NCBI RefSeq assembly: GCF_037975245.1
Contig: NC_092564.1
Location: 10,270,484-10,334,483 of the forward strand
Origin: Apostichopus japonicus
Lineage: Eukaryota; Echinodermata; Holothuroidea; Aspidochirotida; Stichopodidae
Length of the DNA stretch: 64,000 nt
Reading direction: 5' to 3'
Notes under the pieces: model-generated
Databases searched by the model: none
What the model saw: only the letters and a program-made list of their open reading frames with translations
Told to the model about the DNA's origin: nothing
Position numbers and translations under genes: made by a program
In this document: positions 47,159 to 61,769 of the stretch, piece by piece
How the letters are laid out: every line of letters begins with the position of its first letter
Numbering within the stretch: position 1 is the stretch's first letter

Positions 47159-50100
47159 GTGCGTTGGAATTTTCCTTGTCTCTGGCCCCCTCTACCTTCC
47201 ATTCTTCTCCCCACCCTCTCTGCATTTATCTATTAAGTCCACATTCTTAAAGGATATCTCTTGTTTTAGATTATGAAGAGCAGAGCCACCCACCTATTTC
47301 TGTTTATAGATTGTTTATGATTTGCATACTAGTATAAAGTATACCGACTAAGTTCGGTAGTATGTCAGCTGATAAGGCTTTTTATTTCATGGACAAGACC
47401 GTAATAAGTTGGTGTAGGGTTACACAGCAGTTGTACGGGTATGCTACTGTAGACAAGGACAGAATAAAGCGCCCTCGCTACCTGTTGTGTTCTAATGCGT
47501 CTCATACCAGCACAACAGTGTCCTGTTTCATTTAAGCTTTTACACTGGTTCGAGAGTAAACCACCTGTATCAGCCCGATGACCCTCTAGTAATATTGTAA
47601 ACATTGATCAAGATCTAGTAATATGGTAAAGTTTGATCAAGGTACCAGTTTACTTAAGAATAGAAAGTCTTTTTTTTTTCTGTCTGTAGTTAGGTAATAG
47701 CTTGGCTGGCCTATCCCCCAATCCCAACAATTATTTTTATGTTATTTGATTAAGCATTATCTTGACCGCACCTACCAATGGGCTGCCAAAAACTTAAGTA
47801 TCCTTGCTTAGAAAAATTGTAAAAATCTTCATCATTAATCCAAAACAAGCACTAAGTAATAGAAAGAGAGAAAATAAAAGGGAGGGGGGGGGGCAATTTT
47901 GTTTTATCAATGTGCCTGGTGTGACAGTCGTTAGGATACGATTCATGTGTACTTATTAAAGTGTGGTGAAAATGATGGATGGTCTCGACATTCCTTCCGT
48001 TAGGTTCTATGTAAGTAATATCAGTGAATGTACCACAAGAAAGTACATGAGCTATGGGGAAAAGTTGAGATATTAGCTACTCCCCCCTCCTCCCCCCACC
48101 CCACTCCACCCAGTAAAATGTGTGGGTAAATTGACACTGAAGCTAGTACTTGGACATGCCACTGGAGTTGCACTTCATGTTAAAATCAATAGGTTGAACA
48201 AACTTCCATTGATAAGATCGAATTAATTGATCAATCTCAACTTACTAAAGCCAGCTTACTCGGAAACAAATATCTTTCAGTTATGGCTTGCTTTGATATT
48301 CTTCATTAATGATTACACAAAGTGATTGGTTTTAAGTGTAGAAATCATGTCACCTTTTATGTGAGTCATAAATCAATGCTTTGCTTTACTTTTGTTGGTG
48401 AACTCGGTTTGATCAGTGCTGTTCTACCCAACCTCTACCCCCCACCTATCCCCACCCCTCAAATTGCAGTTGTTTTCGGATTGGTTTGACTAGACTCACA
48501 TGTTTGAAAGACTTGCCTGCAGCTTTTGCTTACTTTTCAATTGAGTGTTTTGTTTTGAAATTATTTTTGAAGTGATATCGTTTTCGTAAGCTTCACTTTC
48601 ACCCTTTTTTTGCATGAAAAAATGTTTTTATGGTAATGTGTGTATCTTTGCTGAACATCAGAAAGAAAAAAAATACAAGAAGATAATTTCATAATGAACA
48701 CTATAGTTTAGAGAATTAATACCCAGGAGATTCTCAAAGAAGATTATTTTAGATTTGCCAGATTTTCTGAAAACATCGGTTCTGATCCTGCCAGACTCTA
48801 TGTTTATTGTTCAGTTAAAGTAGCATTCAGCTTGAAAAATCTCAATAAAAAAACCAAACCATGTATTCCATATTAAATACGAACATAATTGATGTTCAAA
48901 TGATAGAATTACACAAAGAGGAAGTTTTAACCTTCGACTATGTCCATATTAGCTGTTAGCGTTAGACTTTACCATGTTTTTACTGTTTCTAGCTTTAGTG
49001 TTTGGCTAACAAACAGTTTAAAAAAAAAAAAATGGGGAAAAAAGTACTCCTTTAATCCTTTAAATTACAGTAGTGCATGTCACCTTTAAACCCTTTCTTC
49101 AATCTCCTTAAACTAGATCCCCCAAAATTGCTTGACTTTCTCTCCAAACTGGGATGTTGCCTCGACCAAAAAGAGGGGAGAAAGGAGAAACTGTTTTCTT
49201 TCTTAATTCAGCCATCTTTTTGGGCATTTGCTACAATTATGTGATTTTGCTGTGACGTTGTCACAACTTGTCACAACGTGTCACAAGTCTGTATTTACTC
49301 TGTCGTTGTCGTTGATGTTGTTGCAAGTTTTGGTTTTCCTTCCCCACTCGGTCGACCAGGATGCGCCACTGTCGGATTCTCGTGACGGTATGTAACCAGG
49401 CCAACAGGAATAGGAAATAAATTTAATAACAAAACAAGAACAATAGCGCATCTTGGGAATAAAAGCAACCGAAATATCATCATTTTGTCACGGTGGATTT
49501 ATATTGCAGACTTGAGGTTTCTGTATTATACGAGGACATTATTAGAACAAACATCAGTAGCAACTGAAATTCTCTCTCACCCTGTTTTCTTCATCCATTT
49601 TCATTTTTCTTGGTGGTGAAGGGTGATGGGTGTGGGGAAGTGGGGGGGTTAAATGCCACCCTGAATATTTAAAATATGCAAAATTCTTAAAACCACAGAA
49701 AGATCAAATGTAAGAGAGGATTAAGATGTCTTACTTTACTTTTCATATAGCAGAAGGGACAGAGGTGATCAGGCTAATTAGCCATGTGAAGTTGCACCTC
49801 TTTGGGCGTGGGTTGGAGGGGGAGAAATACACCAAGGGTTTCGTACAGAAATATTGCATAATATTGCCTTCACCTGGTGGTGATTAGAATTGAATGAAAA
49901 GTGTAGTACGTTAAATGCTACTTCACAAAATTGATTGATCTTTTAGCTTTCAATTCAGGCTTCGTCTCTGAAATGCTCTAGTTCTCAACTGATTCTCCAT
50001 TCAGTGATAAAAGGACATCTGGATTCAACTTTAAGTCTCTGCTTGTTTGTTTGTTTCTGTCCTCTCTAAATATGAAAGTCTCAATATCTGTCCCATCCAT

Positions 50101-51284
50101 GTTTTGCCATGCCAAGCATCATATATTTACGGACTAATTGCACCCATTTCGACGGTGCTGAAGTAAAACTCATTAAAGTGTTTTTAGGGAACTATCCAGT
50201 AGCTACTTGACCCGACTGTCAACTTATTTTCTATGGTTTCAATTTTTTCTTTATATCCATTGGGATATGGGTATTTTGAGTTTTTCATATGACGTAAACA
50301 CAAACAAAAATGTTGGTCATGAATAGCACACAGCTCCTCTGTTTTTACTTACATTTCAAAACTGAGTAAATTGGTTGGTTTTATAACTTGCCTCGTAGTT
50401 GTGTTCTGATGAATATCCTTCATTGTTTGTACTTACTTTCATGTGATATTTAGGTATAAGCCCCATTATGCCTTCCATTATAAACACGAACAAACTGTTC
50501 CCTAACCCTATTTTGGTACCATTGTGTAGTTAATAAGCAGACAATCTTGTAGGTGCATTGTTTGCCAATTACTTTGGCCGAATCTCAGAGAACGAGCGAG
50601 AATAGAAACCTCCAAAACATTATTATTCAGACCGTCCAGATGGAATGCATAGTGAGACTTAAACATCAAAGGACAAGATGTACAGTGACCTTTGAGTTAA
50701 TGTTATATATTCTTTGATGGTATGATATTCCTTTTATTACCCTTATATTTCTTACATCATGGTGAAGCGTGTAAAACCTACCTTTATAATCCCCACCGGT
50801 TTCATACACAGTGTATCAAAGACTGGAACAGTATGAACTGTCTTTTTAACTGTTTCCATTCATTTAGAAGATAGTACAGTATTCAAATGGTGGCCTTTAC
50901 TGTAGAGTTGTTTACTCTGTTGTTCACACTGAAAGTTGAGTATAATTAAGTTACATAATATATGCTGCAAGACACTTGGGGCGATATTTTATGAAGGAAG
51001 TACGTTCCTTTTTAGCTACTTGTTCTGTTTGCTATATGATCTAACTGTTAACAATGAATTATTTGACAACCTGTAGGCTTTATTTTCGCACTCAAATGAG
51101 TACTTATTAATGATTACCCACATTGTTGATTATTATAGATGTGATTGAACACACAATATCACAACCTAATTAAAAGGCTTGTATTAGTATACATCTCTCT
51201 CCAGAGGCTCCAGTTCACTGTACTTTCATCAAGGGATGTCATTTTCTTATCATGTTTTCAGTTTTAGTACTTTTATCTTTTATG
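47159..51284. other. Long non-coding interval
   Basis: No supported gene. I note a short TGTCACAA(C/G) triplet repeat near 49256-49287, poly-G or poly-C runs near 47883 and 48085, and AT-rich sequence. The stretch could be intron or intergenic. Confidence 0.4.
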
Positions 51285-51695
51285 TTACTGTTTAATTATT
51301 CAATTAATGTAGAATTATACAATTATAATACCCGAAATAGACAAAATGCTCATTGCAACTTCTATCATACGAAACTAGGTACACGCAGCTTTCGCAACCG
51401 TGCAACTAAGTTATGGAACTCATTAAGCAATACCGTTAAATCTAAGGCTACAAAGAATTCATTTAAGAAATGTTTAAAAAAAGAATTGATATCATCATAT
51501 TAAATTATGTAAATGAGTTATTTACTTCAGCAGTTTCTGTACATTATGTAACAATCATTCAATTTGTATTTATTAATTTTTTTTTTCTTTAGGGAGTCTT
51601 CCACTTTGTTAAGCTTTTAAGCTTTATGGAAGACTTCCCTCCGCTTTGTACTTCTGTGGAAAAACAAATAAATAAATAAATAAAAAAAATAAATT
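51285..51695 (+). mobile_element. CR1/L2-like LINE, copy D (3' end only)
   Basis: The copy covers the last coding block (LYNYNTRNRQNAH, then TKLWNSLSNTVKSKA and FKKCLKKELISSY with TAA at 51501), the 3' UTR, both hairpins (51592-51661; outer arms GGGAGTCTTCCA and TGGAAGACTTCCC, then TCCGC/GTGGA) and a long (AAAT)n tail. The coding part is uninterrupted. Confidence 0.85.
51592..51661 (+). other. Two adjacent 3'-terminal RNA stem-loops, LINE copy D
   Basis: The outer stem differs from copy C at two facing positions that still pair (CCA/TGG against CTG/CAG). The second hairpin uses a G-T pair where copies A and C have A-T. Confidence 0.75.
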
Positions 51696-53811
51696 ATGGT
51701 GTGTATGTATGCTGTTGATAAATAAAAAGGATTCCAGCTTCCACGGAGTGGTAAATTAAATGGCTGTCCTTTGAGTTTCTTATAAAGCTAAGATTTTTAT
51801 CAGAGCTGTAACATTATATGTGGTTTTCTGTTTCTTAATTTTGGGTCCAATTGCACTACACATCCAACAAGTGCAGATACCCCCTCCCCCCACTCCAAAG
51901 ATAATAATGGGGTTACACGGCCCTTGTAATAATAATAATGAGCAGTTATTTTTACAAAGCTTAACCAAACACAAATGTGGGAGAAGCCCGCACAGGCGTA
52001 TGGATCACAACTTACACTACGGGTGGCTTCCAATTCAACATTTTATATAAAATTTAGAAACTCATTTCAGATGGAAAAACTGTAGACTGCTCTTGGATGA
52101 TAAACCCACCTTACATACAACCTATAGAACATAGAACCTCCTGATTGCCAAACCTCATTGCTTCAAATGCCATTGCCTTTATCCACTTGATCACAGCACC
52201 AGTGGTTCATCCTAGATGAAACCTGGCAGAGGGAGGGGGGGGGGGGGCACCTAAGATACAGTTACAGCAACTGAAGTAGATATAACTATTGATTCTATTA
52301 AAATTGAGCAAACCTCTACTTTACCCAACCTCTACTTCAAGACATGCATAAGGAACAGATGCTCTAGAACTGTACAAAAAGGTAAGACTGTACTTTAAGA
52401 ACAAAACCTCTACATGGATCACAGAAACAGTGAATTTCATTTAATACCTTCATTTATATTGGAGAATGGGTTAAAAATTCAGACAATTTATCAAAAAATC
52501 TCAAATGTGACATTTTATCACAAAATTCAAGCAGTTTTTGCCAAAATTTGTTGTATCTGAAAATGTTCATGCAGCTAGCTAAACAATTTTAGGCTGACAT
52601 ATTTATGTCAAGATTCGCCCCAAGAGTCCCCCTCAAAAAGTGTAAATTATTATCTTTAGAATGTCTGTCCCATGGATACGCCAGACCTACACCCTCGCCC
52701 CCCCCCCCCCCCCCCGTGTTGATCATGAAAGTAGGCCTACTGTCCCGACTAGGCCTAATGCCAGACCAACCCATTCGGGTAATGATATATTGGTCATTAA
52801 AACAACTTTTCTGACGAGATTCGCAGCGAACTCAATAAATTATCTTGACCAACATGTTTATAATGACCTTAGGCCTATGTTATGAGACCATTTGAATTGT
52901 TTCGTTGTAAATGTAATGATTTCAAATGGATATATGCATCTAGCATGTCATTGCTAGTTTATTTTTTTTTTCAATTAATACGTTGATATATTATGCGGTG
53001 TTTGTCCCACATGGCTTGCCATAGACGCACACGGTCGTGGTCAAAGGTTAAGCAACGGAGCGCGAATTATGATCTGTATATAAAGCTCACGAAAGGTTAC
53101 ACGAGCGCTTCCTGGCAGCCGTTGGCTAACAATTCATACGTAATTGTAATTGGTAGCCTATTCTGTATGGGGGGGGGGGGGTAACTGCCAAAGAATGTGA
53201 ATGGCAGATATATTCGCCAGCTCGAAGGTTGTGTATTAGTTTTGTGGAGCAAGTTAGTACTTCACATTGTTTGAGTCAGCGAGCGTGAGAAATTACGCTA
53301 GCCTATCATATAATAGTATAGCTTAGGCCTAACGATAGGCTAGCTCACGTAGGCACTGGCGTCTATACTAGTTGGAATGCTAATCTAGGCCTAATATGAT
53401 ATTCACTAGACAATTAACGTAAGTAAAGTAAGTCACTTTATATCTTCCGACAAAATACTAGACCTAGCTGGTTGGGCCTAATTACTTTCTGGTTAAGGCT
53501 AGTACCGTTAGGCTAGGCCTAACTTAATTAGCCTAGGCCTAAATGTCTTTAAATTCCTACCAGAGTAGCCTACCATAGCCTAGGCTATGCCATCTAGCAC
53601 TTAACAGTAACACATCCTCAAGAAACTAACTCGCAGCCGGACAAATTAGCTTAGGATGAAAGCTCTCTCTCTTTCCTTTTTTTTCCCCATCATGACAGGC
53701 AAGGCCGTTGGTTTCTTCTCCAACTTTCAAGAATAAAAACAATAGTTTCCTCCCTGAAATTATTTTTAGGGGTTGAAACCAACGTTTTTCAGGGGAGGAA
53801 AGAAAGACAAA
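51696..53811. other. Non-coding interval with homopolymer runs
   Basis: No supported gene. There are G runs near 52236-52250 and 53168-53180, 18 C residues at 52698-52715, and many AGGCCTA motifs from 53320 to 53545. Confidence 0.4.
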
Positions 53812-54092
53812 GTGACTATTCTTACGACTAGTTGTAAGAATAATTTCCGACTACGCATGCGCAGTTGCTATTTTTATGACCAGGAGTACTATTTTTACGA
53901 CGAGGAGTAACAGTAATTTCCGGTTAGGGTTAGAGTTAGGTTTAGGATTGAGGTTTAGGGTTATGTTTAGGGTTAGGGTAACCCCTACTACATGCGCAGT
54001 TGCCATATTTATTTTACTGCGCTTGAATTCGCCTTTGTCGTAAGAATTATAGTTTATAAATAATTGTTACGACTAGTCGTAAGAATAGCCAC
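53812..54092. mobile_element. 281-bp inverted-repeat element with a telomere-like core
   Basis: The left end GTGACTATTCTTACGACTAG and the right end (reverse complement GTGGCTATTCTTACGACTAG) match at 19 of 20. Each end is itself nearly palindromic (TTACGACTAGTCGTAA). The core 53923-53982 is a degenerate run of TTAGGG/TTAGGT-like units. CATGCGCAGTTGC occurs on both sides of the core in direct orientation. There is no coding capacity; MITE-like. Confidence 0.7.
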
Positions 54093-56514
54093 GGCCAAAG
54101 AAAGACGGCTTGGCTGTGGAAAGAATTAATTTAGGTATAGTGAAGCAACTGTACATGGTAAATGTGTCTTGTGATTTAGGAGAGTTTGGTGAAAGAAAGG
54201 AACATATTTCAAAGAGACACTTGTACTTGTAGTAATTGAAGAAACTGGTAAATAGGAAAACAAGGAGAGGAACCAAGGAGGGCATACCTACTGTATCTAG
54301 GCTAAATTGTCTATGTTATTTCATTCCCACAATGAATGCCATACAAGCAAACAACCCATAACTGTACCACTATGAATTCCACGCATGTAAATTACCCCAT
54401 GTTCGCATACAATCCTATGCAAACAATCCGGCCTATTCACAAACATTTTTTATCTTCCAATCACTGAACAGTTACACAAGGAAGATACCTGGTCACATTT
54501 TCTATTTTCATACTATCACAACTTTCTTTAGCTTACTCTACAAGAATATGCAGTCAGAGCCTACAGAACAAGTCTCCTCCCTTGAAAATAGTATGTTACT
54601 TTCCTTAACCATGTTATTTTTCACCCTTAACTTTACCTTTCTCCCTTTAAATCTTTTCTTACAGTTATTCCACTTACAACATCTATTCTTTCCACATAGC
54701 CTAGCCAATATGCCTCCCATGAAAAACCTTAGTTAACTCCCCTGGAAATGTTAGTTTCCAGTGAAAACGTACTTGACTCCCCTATGATGTAGGGGAGGTA
54801 AGTTACTCAACTTTTAAGTGGGAGGAAAATAACGTTGTTAGGGGAGGGAACAAATGGCCCCAGGCTAGGCCTACCACCAAATGAAAATGGGAAACCTAGG
54901 CTAGCCTACCAAAGTGAAGGCTGGATAGAGATGAGGGCGAACTAGCCTATCCTAGGCTTCTTATACAAGCAACGGTACTTTGTAAAATGAAATTCTCAAG
55001 CAATTAGGCCTAGCTCTGTGGTCTAATTGATGTTAGTGATGGTTGAAGTATGGAGAAAACTCTCCATGAAAGCTGATGTTACCTAGCATAGGCAACTAAA
55101 TTGATATACATGTATTAATTTGATCAACTAGCATAATTTTGACCTGAAGCTAGGCTTAACAGTATTGGTCCAACTCTCGGCATATCTTTATCAGATCATA
55201 GCCTTCTTTTGATGCCTAAGGCATGATTTTATGGTCTGCAGAACTATTTCACTGAAACTTTGATTATTATTAAACCGAATTCAAACTTTGCTAAGTCAAC
55301 CTCTCATTGTTGAGTAATTGTCTTTAATTTGGTTTTTAATTTGAAAACATTGATTGAAAGTTGTGAGGAACACAACTCATGGTAAACACATATTAAGAGT
55401 ATTGAGAGATAAGTACAAGATATAGTATCTCTGTCCTTGTTGATATAGAATATTATTACACAGGTGCTAGAAGTCATGGAAGCACATGAGGGTTTACCAT
55501 GAATATACTAATATGTTGTTGGTACTTGTGTATTGGCTGAAACGCCAGTTTTCATCTTTGCTAATTGTACATGTTGTAGCTTAAGTGTCGGTCCTTATTT
55601 CACTTGTCAAGTTTCTCGTTTCAAGAATGTTTATTTCAGACATTTTTCAATTTTCCAGTTCCTCATGAATGTGCTTGCTAAGTTTGTTTAAACTAGTACA
55701 TGCTCTCCAAATTGTTTGGCTGATGAAATGTTCTCAAATTGTGTTGAATTCATTCCTTTCAATCAGCTTGACCATTATAGTGAACAATATACATCAAAGG
55801 AAGTTTTGGCATTTTACGAAGTACTCCATAGGTTTGATAGCAATGTCTAGTAAGGTTCATTAAAGAGTCATATTGCAAGTATTAAAAATAAACAGGCACT
55901 TAGTAACAAAAAGAGGTACAGTTTATTCATGTTTGTAAACATTCATCAAAAAGGTATCTGCATACGCAAACTGGAAGATGATCTTATGTAAAAGTACTTT
56001 AAAAAAAATACTAAAATTTATTTCACACCAAAGGTATATATATACTGTACATATTGCTTTGATATTTGTCTTTACAGCATTGCATTGGCAACACTGATTC
56101 ACAAGGAGACTCCATGAACTGTGACTGTAACATCCTGCTGGAGGTCTGAGACATTGAAGATTCTGTAATGCTTCCGTTTGGGTATGCAGTTTACTATAGT
56201 AACACAGAAATATTTAAGCTCTGGTATTTGTTTTGTTTATTTCTGCCATTAAACCACAATCATATACATTTGTTTATACATAGTTATATCAATGAGGCAG
56301 CAGTCAGGGTTGTTTAGGTAGTCAGGGGGAGGGAGGAAGGGCGGGAGTGTATAAAAATGAGTCTAGTTGCAATGTCTTTCTGCTTTCCAATATGAAATCT
56401 TCTTATCTTTTACAATACTGTCTCAGGTGAAAGAAGAAGATGAAGAAAATTGAAGGAAAATTGTAAGTCTTGGATGTCTGTAATGAAGCTGGATCAGGTT
56501 TAGAACAAGTGGTT
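54093..56514. other. Non-coding interval
   Basis: No supported gene. AGGCCTA motifs occur near 54868 and 55005. An acceptor-like TTTACAG at 56078 is followed only by short open phases. It may be intronic to the ABCC exon cluster. Confidence 0.4.
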
Positions 56515-56621
56515 GAAAGATCATAAACTCCACCAAATACGAGAAGATCCTTCAAGCCTGTCCTCTACAGAGAGATCTGGAAGTGTTATCTGGAGGTGAT
56601 TTAACAGAAATTGGAGAAAAA
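56515..56621 (+). pseudogene. ABCC (MRP-type) transporter exon, damaged copy 1 (5' half missing)
   Basis: About 107 bp match the 3' half of copy 2 and encode [20 protein letters not shown] and [11 protein letters not shown]. The 5' part with the Q-loop region and the acceptor is absent. The donor side is kept: AAA|GTAAGA. The following 90 bp of intron also match copy 2. Part of a local duplication. Confidence 0.8.
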
Positions 56622-56710
56622 GTAAGATTCAAGGAAAACATCAGTGTGAGCCAGTATCATGAACATCAGTCTTGTCCTCTCAACAGTTGATTGTTGTCAA
56701 GATCATTTCT

Positions 56711-57200
56711 AAATGTAGGAGACACGGTGCCTTAGCCTGTTGGAACCAGTCGGTATTTGGTGTGGTCTGTTTTTGTGCTAACTGTACGAGACACAGTGCC
56801 TTAGCCTATTGAAAAAGGTAGCTGGTGTGGTGTGTTTTTGTGTTAATTGTATGAGACACGGTGCCTTTGCGTGTTGGAACCAGTTGGTATTTGGTGTGGT
56901 CAGATTTTCTGCTAAATGTACGAGACACGATGCCTGAGCCTGTTGGAACAAGTTGGTATTTGGTGTGGTCAGTTTTTGTGCTAAATGTACGAGACACAGT
57001 GCCTTAGCCTGTTGGAACCAGTCGGTATTTTGTGTTGTCTGTTTTTGTGCTAAGTGTACGAGACACAGTGCCTTGGCCTGTTGGAACCAGTGGGTATTTG
57101 GTGTGTTCTTGTTTTTGTGCTAAATGTATGAGACATGGTGCCTTAGCCTGTTGGAACCAGTCGGTATTTGATGTTGTTTTTTTGTGCTAAACTACTATTC
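56711..57200. repeat. 69-bp minisatellite, about seven clear units
   Basis: Units carry GTACGAGACACRGTGCCTTAGCC, TGTTGGAACCAG and GGTATTTGGTGTGG. Unit starts are 65-70 bp apart, mostly 69. More diverged units continue to about 57680. Because 69 is 23 codons, a false open frame appears on the minus strand (56806-56997). Confidence 0.85.
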
Positions 57201-57856
57201 TTACAGAAAGGCTGAACAAGTTCCATGATAAAGTTTGTACAGAGTGACACATTCCACTCATTCCAAGCAACCATGACAACATCAAAATGAAGCTAAAAAA
57301 TTGGTTTCTTAGTTTATTGGCATGACATGCTAATTAATGTAGTCTGTTTTTGTGCTAAATTATTGAGACATGGTGCCTTAGTTTATTGGTATTAGTTTTT
57401 AATTAGAAATGTAGGAGACATTTTTGTGCTAAATGTATAAGACCTCAGCCTTAGTCTATTGGAACCAGTCGGTAATTGGTGTGGTGTGTTTGTATTAAAT
57501 TGATAAGTTCTGCCTTAGTTTATTGATATGAGTTGCTAATTAGTGTGGTCTGTTTTGTGCTAAATTAATGAAACCTGTTGCCTTAGTTTGTTGGAATGAA
57601 TTTGCAATAAGTATTTTGGTTGTCTAAAATTAATAAGACATTGTACCTAGTTTGATGGAATGAGTTGGTATTTAGTGAGATCTTTCTTGAGAGTTGTTCA
57701 AACCAGTGTCCAATAACTTTGATCTGACCATAAAATTTTATTTCTTTCACAAATTGCCCCTCTAGAAGAGTATACATGTTTTGTCTCAAGGCTGACAGTT
57801 TGGTTGTTAACAGGGTTTGCCTTTTTTACTTTTGCTGTTACTTTGAAGAAAAGTGA

Positions 57857-58560
<704 letters not shown>

Positions 58561-58839
58561 TGTTGTCAAGATCAGAAAACTCAAAGATGAGCTGATTTGA
58601 TGGAAAAACACCAGCTAAGCTGGAAAGCTGCAATATACAGTCAAGGTTAGTCATAAGAAAGAAAGGTTCATAAAAATGTAATATATATTTAATTATGTTT
58701 CCACCAGTAAAGCTTCAATCACAGCCTAAAATTTGTTGGAATTAGTTGCTAATTAGTGTTTAATGTTTTGTGCTAAATGTACGAGACTTACTTTGAAGAA
58801 AACTGGCTAATTTCTTTTGCATTCCTCTCCTTTCCTTAG

Positions 58840-58866
58840 GGTTCTGTGGATTATGTTGGTCAACAG
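58840..58866 (+). pseudogene. ABCC transporter exon, copy 3, cut by a LINE
   Basis: After the acceptor CTTTCCTTAG, 27 bp (GSVDYVGQQ) match the start of copy 2, and 45 bp of the preceding intron also match (ATTCCTCTCCTTTC). Homology stops abruptly at 58866, where the Jockey-type LINE begins. Confidence 0.7.
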
Positions 58867-59805
58867 TTAGCTTTTTGACATAGCGCCACCCCATCATCCT
58901 TCACTCTATGACTTACTCGCCATTTACAAAACGTACGCGTCCTTGGATACCAACACAACGCTGCCGAGTACACTTTCGATTCATAGTGTGTCTCTTCAAA
59001 AGGAGTTCCTATTCTTTCCATCCGCCGTCTTAGGCTAGAGACTAATTCTTTCTGGTAAGTGAAGTTTATGATCAATTTCATTGTATAGAAGCCATTTAAA
59101 ACCCATAGGGAGGGGCTGTTTTGCCAATATGACAACCCCTTACCCACCTATAACCGCCCTCCTAGTCGAAAAACTAAACCTCTCTGATTTTGACATAGAC
59201 ATTAATGACTGGATCCCTGTACAAAAATAGCAGAAAAAGACAACGTCCAATCTACGTTGAAATAAACCCATCTCCTAACTCCAAACCAACCACCGAAAAG
59301 TCCGCTCAAACAATCATTGTATCAGGAATCTTACCAGAACTATCAAAAAAACCCAATAAACACTTGCTAAACTAATCAATGAAGAAAAACCAAATGCCAT
59401 GATCTCAAATATAAACAGTCTTCGTAGTAACGACATCCTAATCACCCCCATGACCCTAAATCTGCAAATATCCTCCTGAAACCATGGACTCAAAAGACTA
59501 AACTAGGCAACCCCAAACCAAGAATCCCCCAAAAAGTATGACAAAGAAACTTCTCCGTAGTAGCCTGTGGCATAAACCCTGAAATTCAAATCAAAGATAT
59601 TGAACAAGAACTCAAAGACCAAGAATACACCCCAATACAAACTATAAGACTCATTAGTCGTGCCACAAACAATACAACTTGGAAAGTAAAAATGACGTTT
59701 GAAGAACAAGAGCCTCAACAATCCCTAATCAAACAAGGTTCTACTTAGGATACTCTAAACACAAAACAGAAGAATACCACAAACCCTCCCCCCCCCCCCC
59801 CCCAA

Positions 59806-60000
59806 ATCACTCAATGTTTCAAATGTCAACTTTTTAGACACACCCACCATACTTGCAAAAATCAAACCAGATGTCTAAGATGTGGCGATAACCACAGAGT
59901 TAAAGACTGTCCCAAACCAAAAGAAAACCCAAAATGTGCCAATTGCTCAGGGACTCATGTCGCCCTTTACAAAGGATGCCTAAAATTTAAAGAAGCTAAA
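59806..60000 (+). pseudogene. ORF1 zinc-knuckle region of the Jockey-type LINE
   Basis: One frame reads QCFKCQLFRHTHHTC, then CLRCGDNHRVKDC and KCANCSGTHVALYKGC. These are three tandem CCHC-type knuckles as in gag-like ORF1 proteins of the Jockey/I group. The protein would bind LINE RNA. Upstream (59200-59760) the ORF1 N-terminus is broken by frameshifts, and a C15-16 run at 59787-59802 interrupts it. Confidence 0.75.
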
Positions 60001-60639
60001 ACTGAAAATAATAACAAACAACAAGAACAAAGAACCTACGCGAATGTAACCAAATTTACCCCTAAAAGTGAAATAACAAATAAAATCATCACTGAAAAAA
60101 ACTTAATATCGCAACCTTTGTAATTGAATTAGTACAATACACCTTCCAAAAAGCCAACATTAATATTAAATCTGACGACCTTGCCAGTTACGCCACCGTG
60201 TTAGCACTAAAACACCTAAACTTAAATATCCCAGAAACTGTAATTATGGAATGTCTCCACCATCCTTCAATATTTAGCCCTCCTCAATCACCTACATGAC
60301 AAGCACACTCCCTCCTTCGGTCAAGTTCCTCCACCTAAACATCAACAGTTGTCCTTCCAAAATTAAGCCTCCTACTTACTATATTCGCCAACCACTCCCC
60401 GGATATCATTTCGTTAAACGAAACGAAACTAAATAAAAATTCCCACCTTAGCATCCCTGGTTACCAAACTTTCAGACACGATATCTCTCGCTCTATGGGA
60501 GGAGTACTTATTGCTGAAAAAACCAACCTCAAAGCCACCCTCCTCCCAAACAAACCCAAACAATTGAAATTGTACTCGAAAGAGACAATAAACCTCTCCA
60601 CATTACTAGCTATTATAGTCCCCAAATGAGCCCATATCC

Positions 60640-61020
60640 ACAATCAAAAAAAGTTCTAATAAAAATACAATACTACTAGGAGATTTAAATGCCCACCACA
60701 TCATTTTTGGTAGCACCAAAATATCTGAAAAAGGCATATCCCTCTCAGAAATATGTGATAAACACAACTTAACAATAATTAACCAAAATACCAAAACTAG
60801 GATAAACCCAATAAACAATAATACTGAACTACTTGACTACGCCATAACCTCAAACCACCTTGCAACTAAAACTCATTCGATTCAAATCCTAGAAGATGAC
60901 CTAATCAGTGACCATTTTCCACTCCTTTTTGAGCTAGACATAAACCTCAGTAGCATCCAAAATAACGAATTAACGTATAATTACAATAAAACAGACTGGA
61001 CATCATTTAAAAAGGATCAT
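60640..61020 (+). pseudogene. Endonuclease domain (C-terminal half) of the Jockey-type LINE
   Basis: An open stretch reads NTILLGDLNAHHIIFGS, ISEKGISLSEICDKHNL, LLDYAITSNHL and LISDHFPLLFELD. The D-x-N-x-H block and the SDH motif are the conserved metal-binding and catalytic positions of APE-type LINE endonucleases; GDLNAHH is Jockey/I-like. The N-terminal half (60320-60640, beginning KFLHLNINS) is broken by stops. Confidence 0.8.
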
Positions 61021-61769
61021 AACAAACAACACTATTGCCAATTACCACAACAACAAGCTAAATTACATCGGCATATATTGTGACAGCATTGCCCAACATA
61101 TCTTTAATACCTTCAAACAACACTGCCCATTAAAAACAAAACAGAAATCCAAAACTTAATAGGAATATTCTTACACTAAATAACTCAGACTTCACCTACA
61201 TAGAACCTATATGATCTCCCCAGATCCAACTCTAAAAACCTAAATTAACCAACATAAAAAACAAATAAATAGACAAATATCGGCGGTTGACCAAAACCGA
61301 ATCCAAAACAAATGCGATTCAATCAATAATGACAAAAACCCAAAACACTTTTGGAAAAATTAAAAAAATATCATAAACCCATTACAACCCAAACACAGGT
61401 AATACAGACAAATGCCTTAGAGATAAAGTAGGTAAACTCATCACAAAAACTTAGGACCAAATAAAGCTTAGTGAATCATAACTGAAAACTATATTCAATA
61501 TCTTAGATGGCCCTCCATATGATAACAGATTCCAACACAAAATAGACCGTACAATTATCTGTAATGCAACCAGCTTTATCCCCAACTTCTAAGGATGTCT
61601 CAACAAAAACATCCCTCTACTCAAAGAAATAGATATAAATGATGGGTATAGTGCCACTGAATATGCAAAAATGCCTCCTCCCCTAGTCTTGACAACATAA
61701 ATGACCTAATGCTAAAAGATTCCCCTCCGTCGGCCTCCGATATTTATTAACTCTCATATTTTCCCATTA

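Noticed and set aside
47365-47604. 79-codon minus-strand frame with a GGTTCGAGAGT near-B-box
   Set aside because: No A box, tail or second copy in the window; not enough for a SINE or gene call.
49256-49287. TGTCACAAC-like triple repeat
   Set aside because: Three short imperfect copies only; probably chance or slippage.
56806-56997. Minus-strand repeat protein with 23-residue units
   Set aside because: The minisatellite period is 69 bp, so an open phase repeats automatically; no start, splice or homology support.
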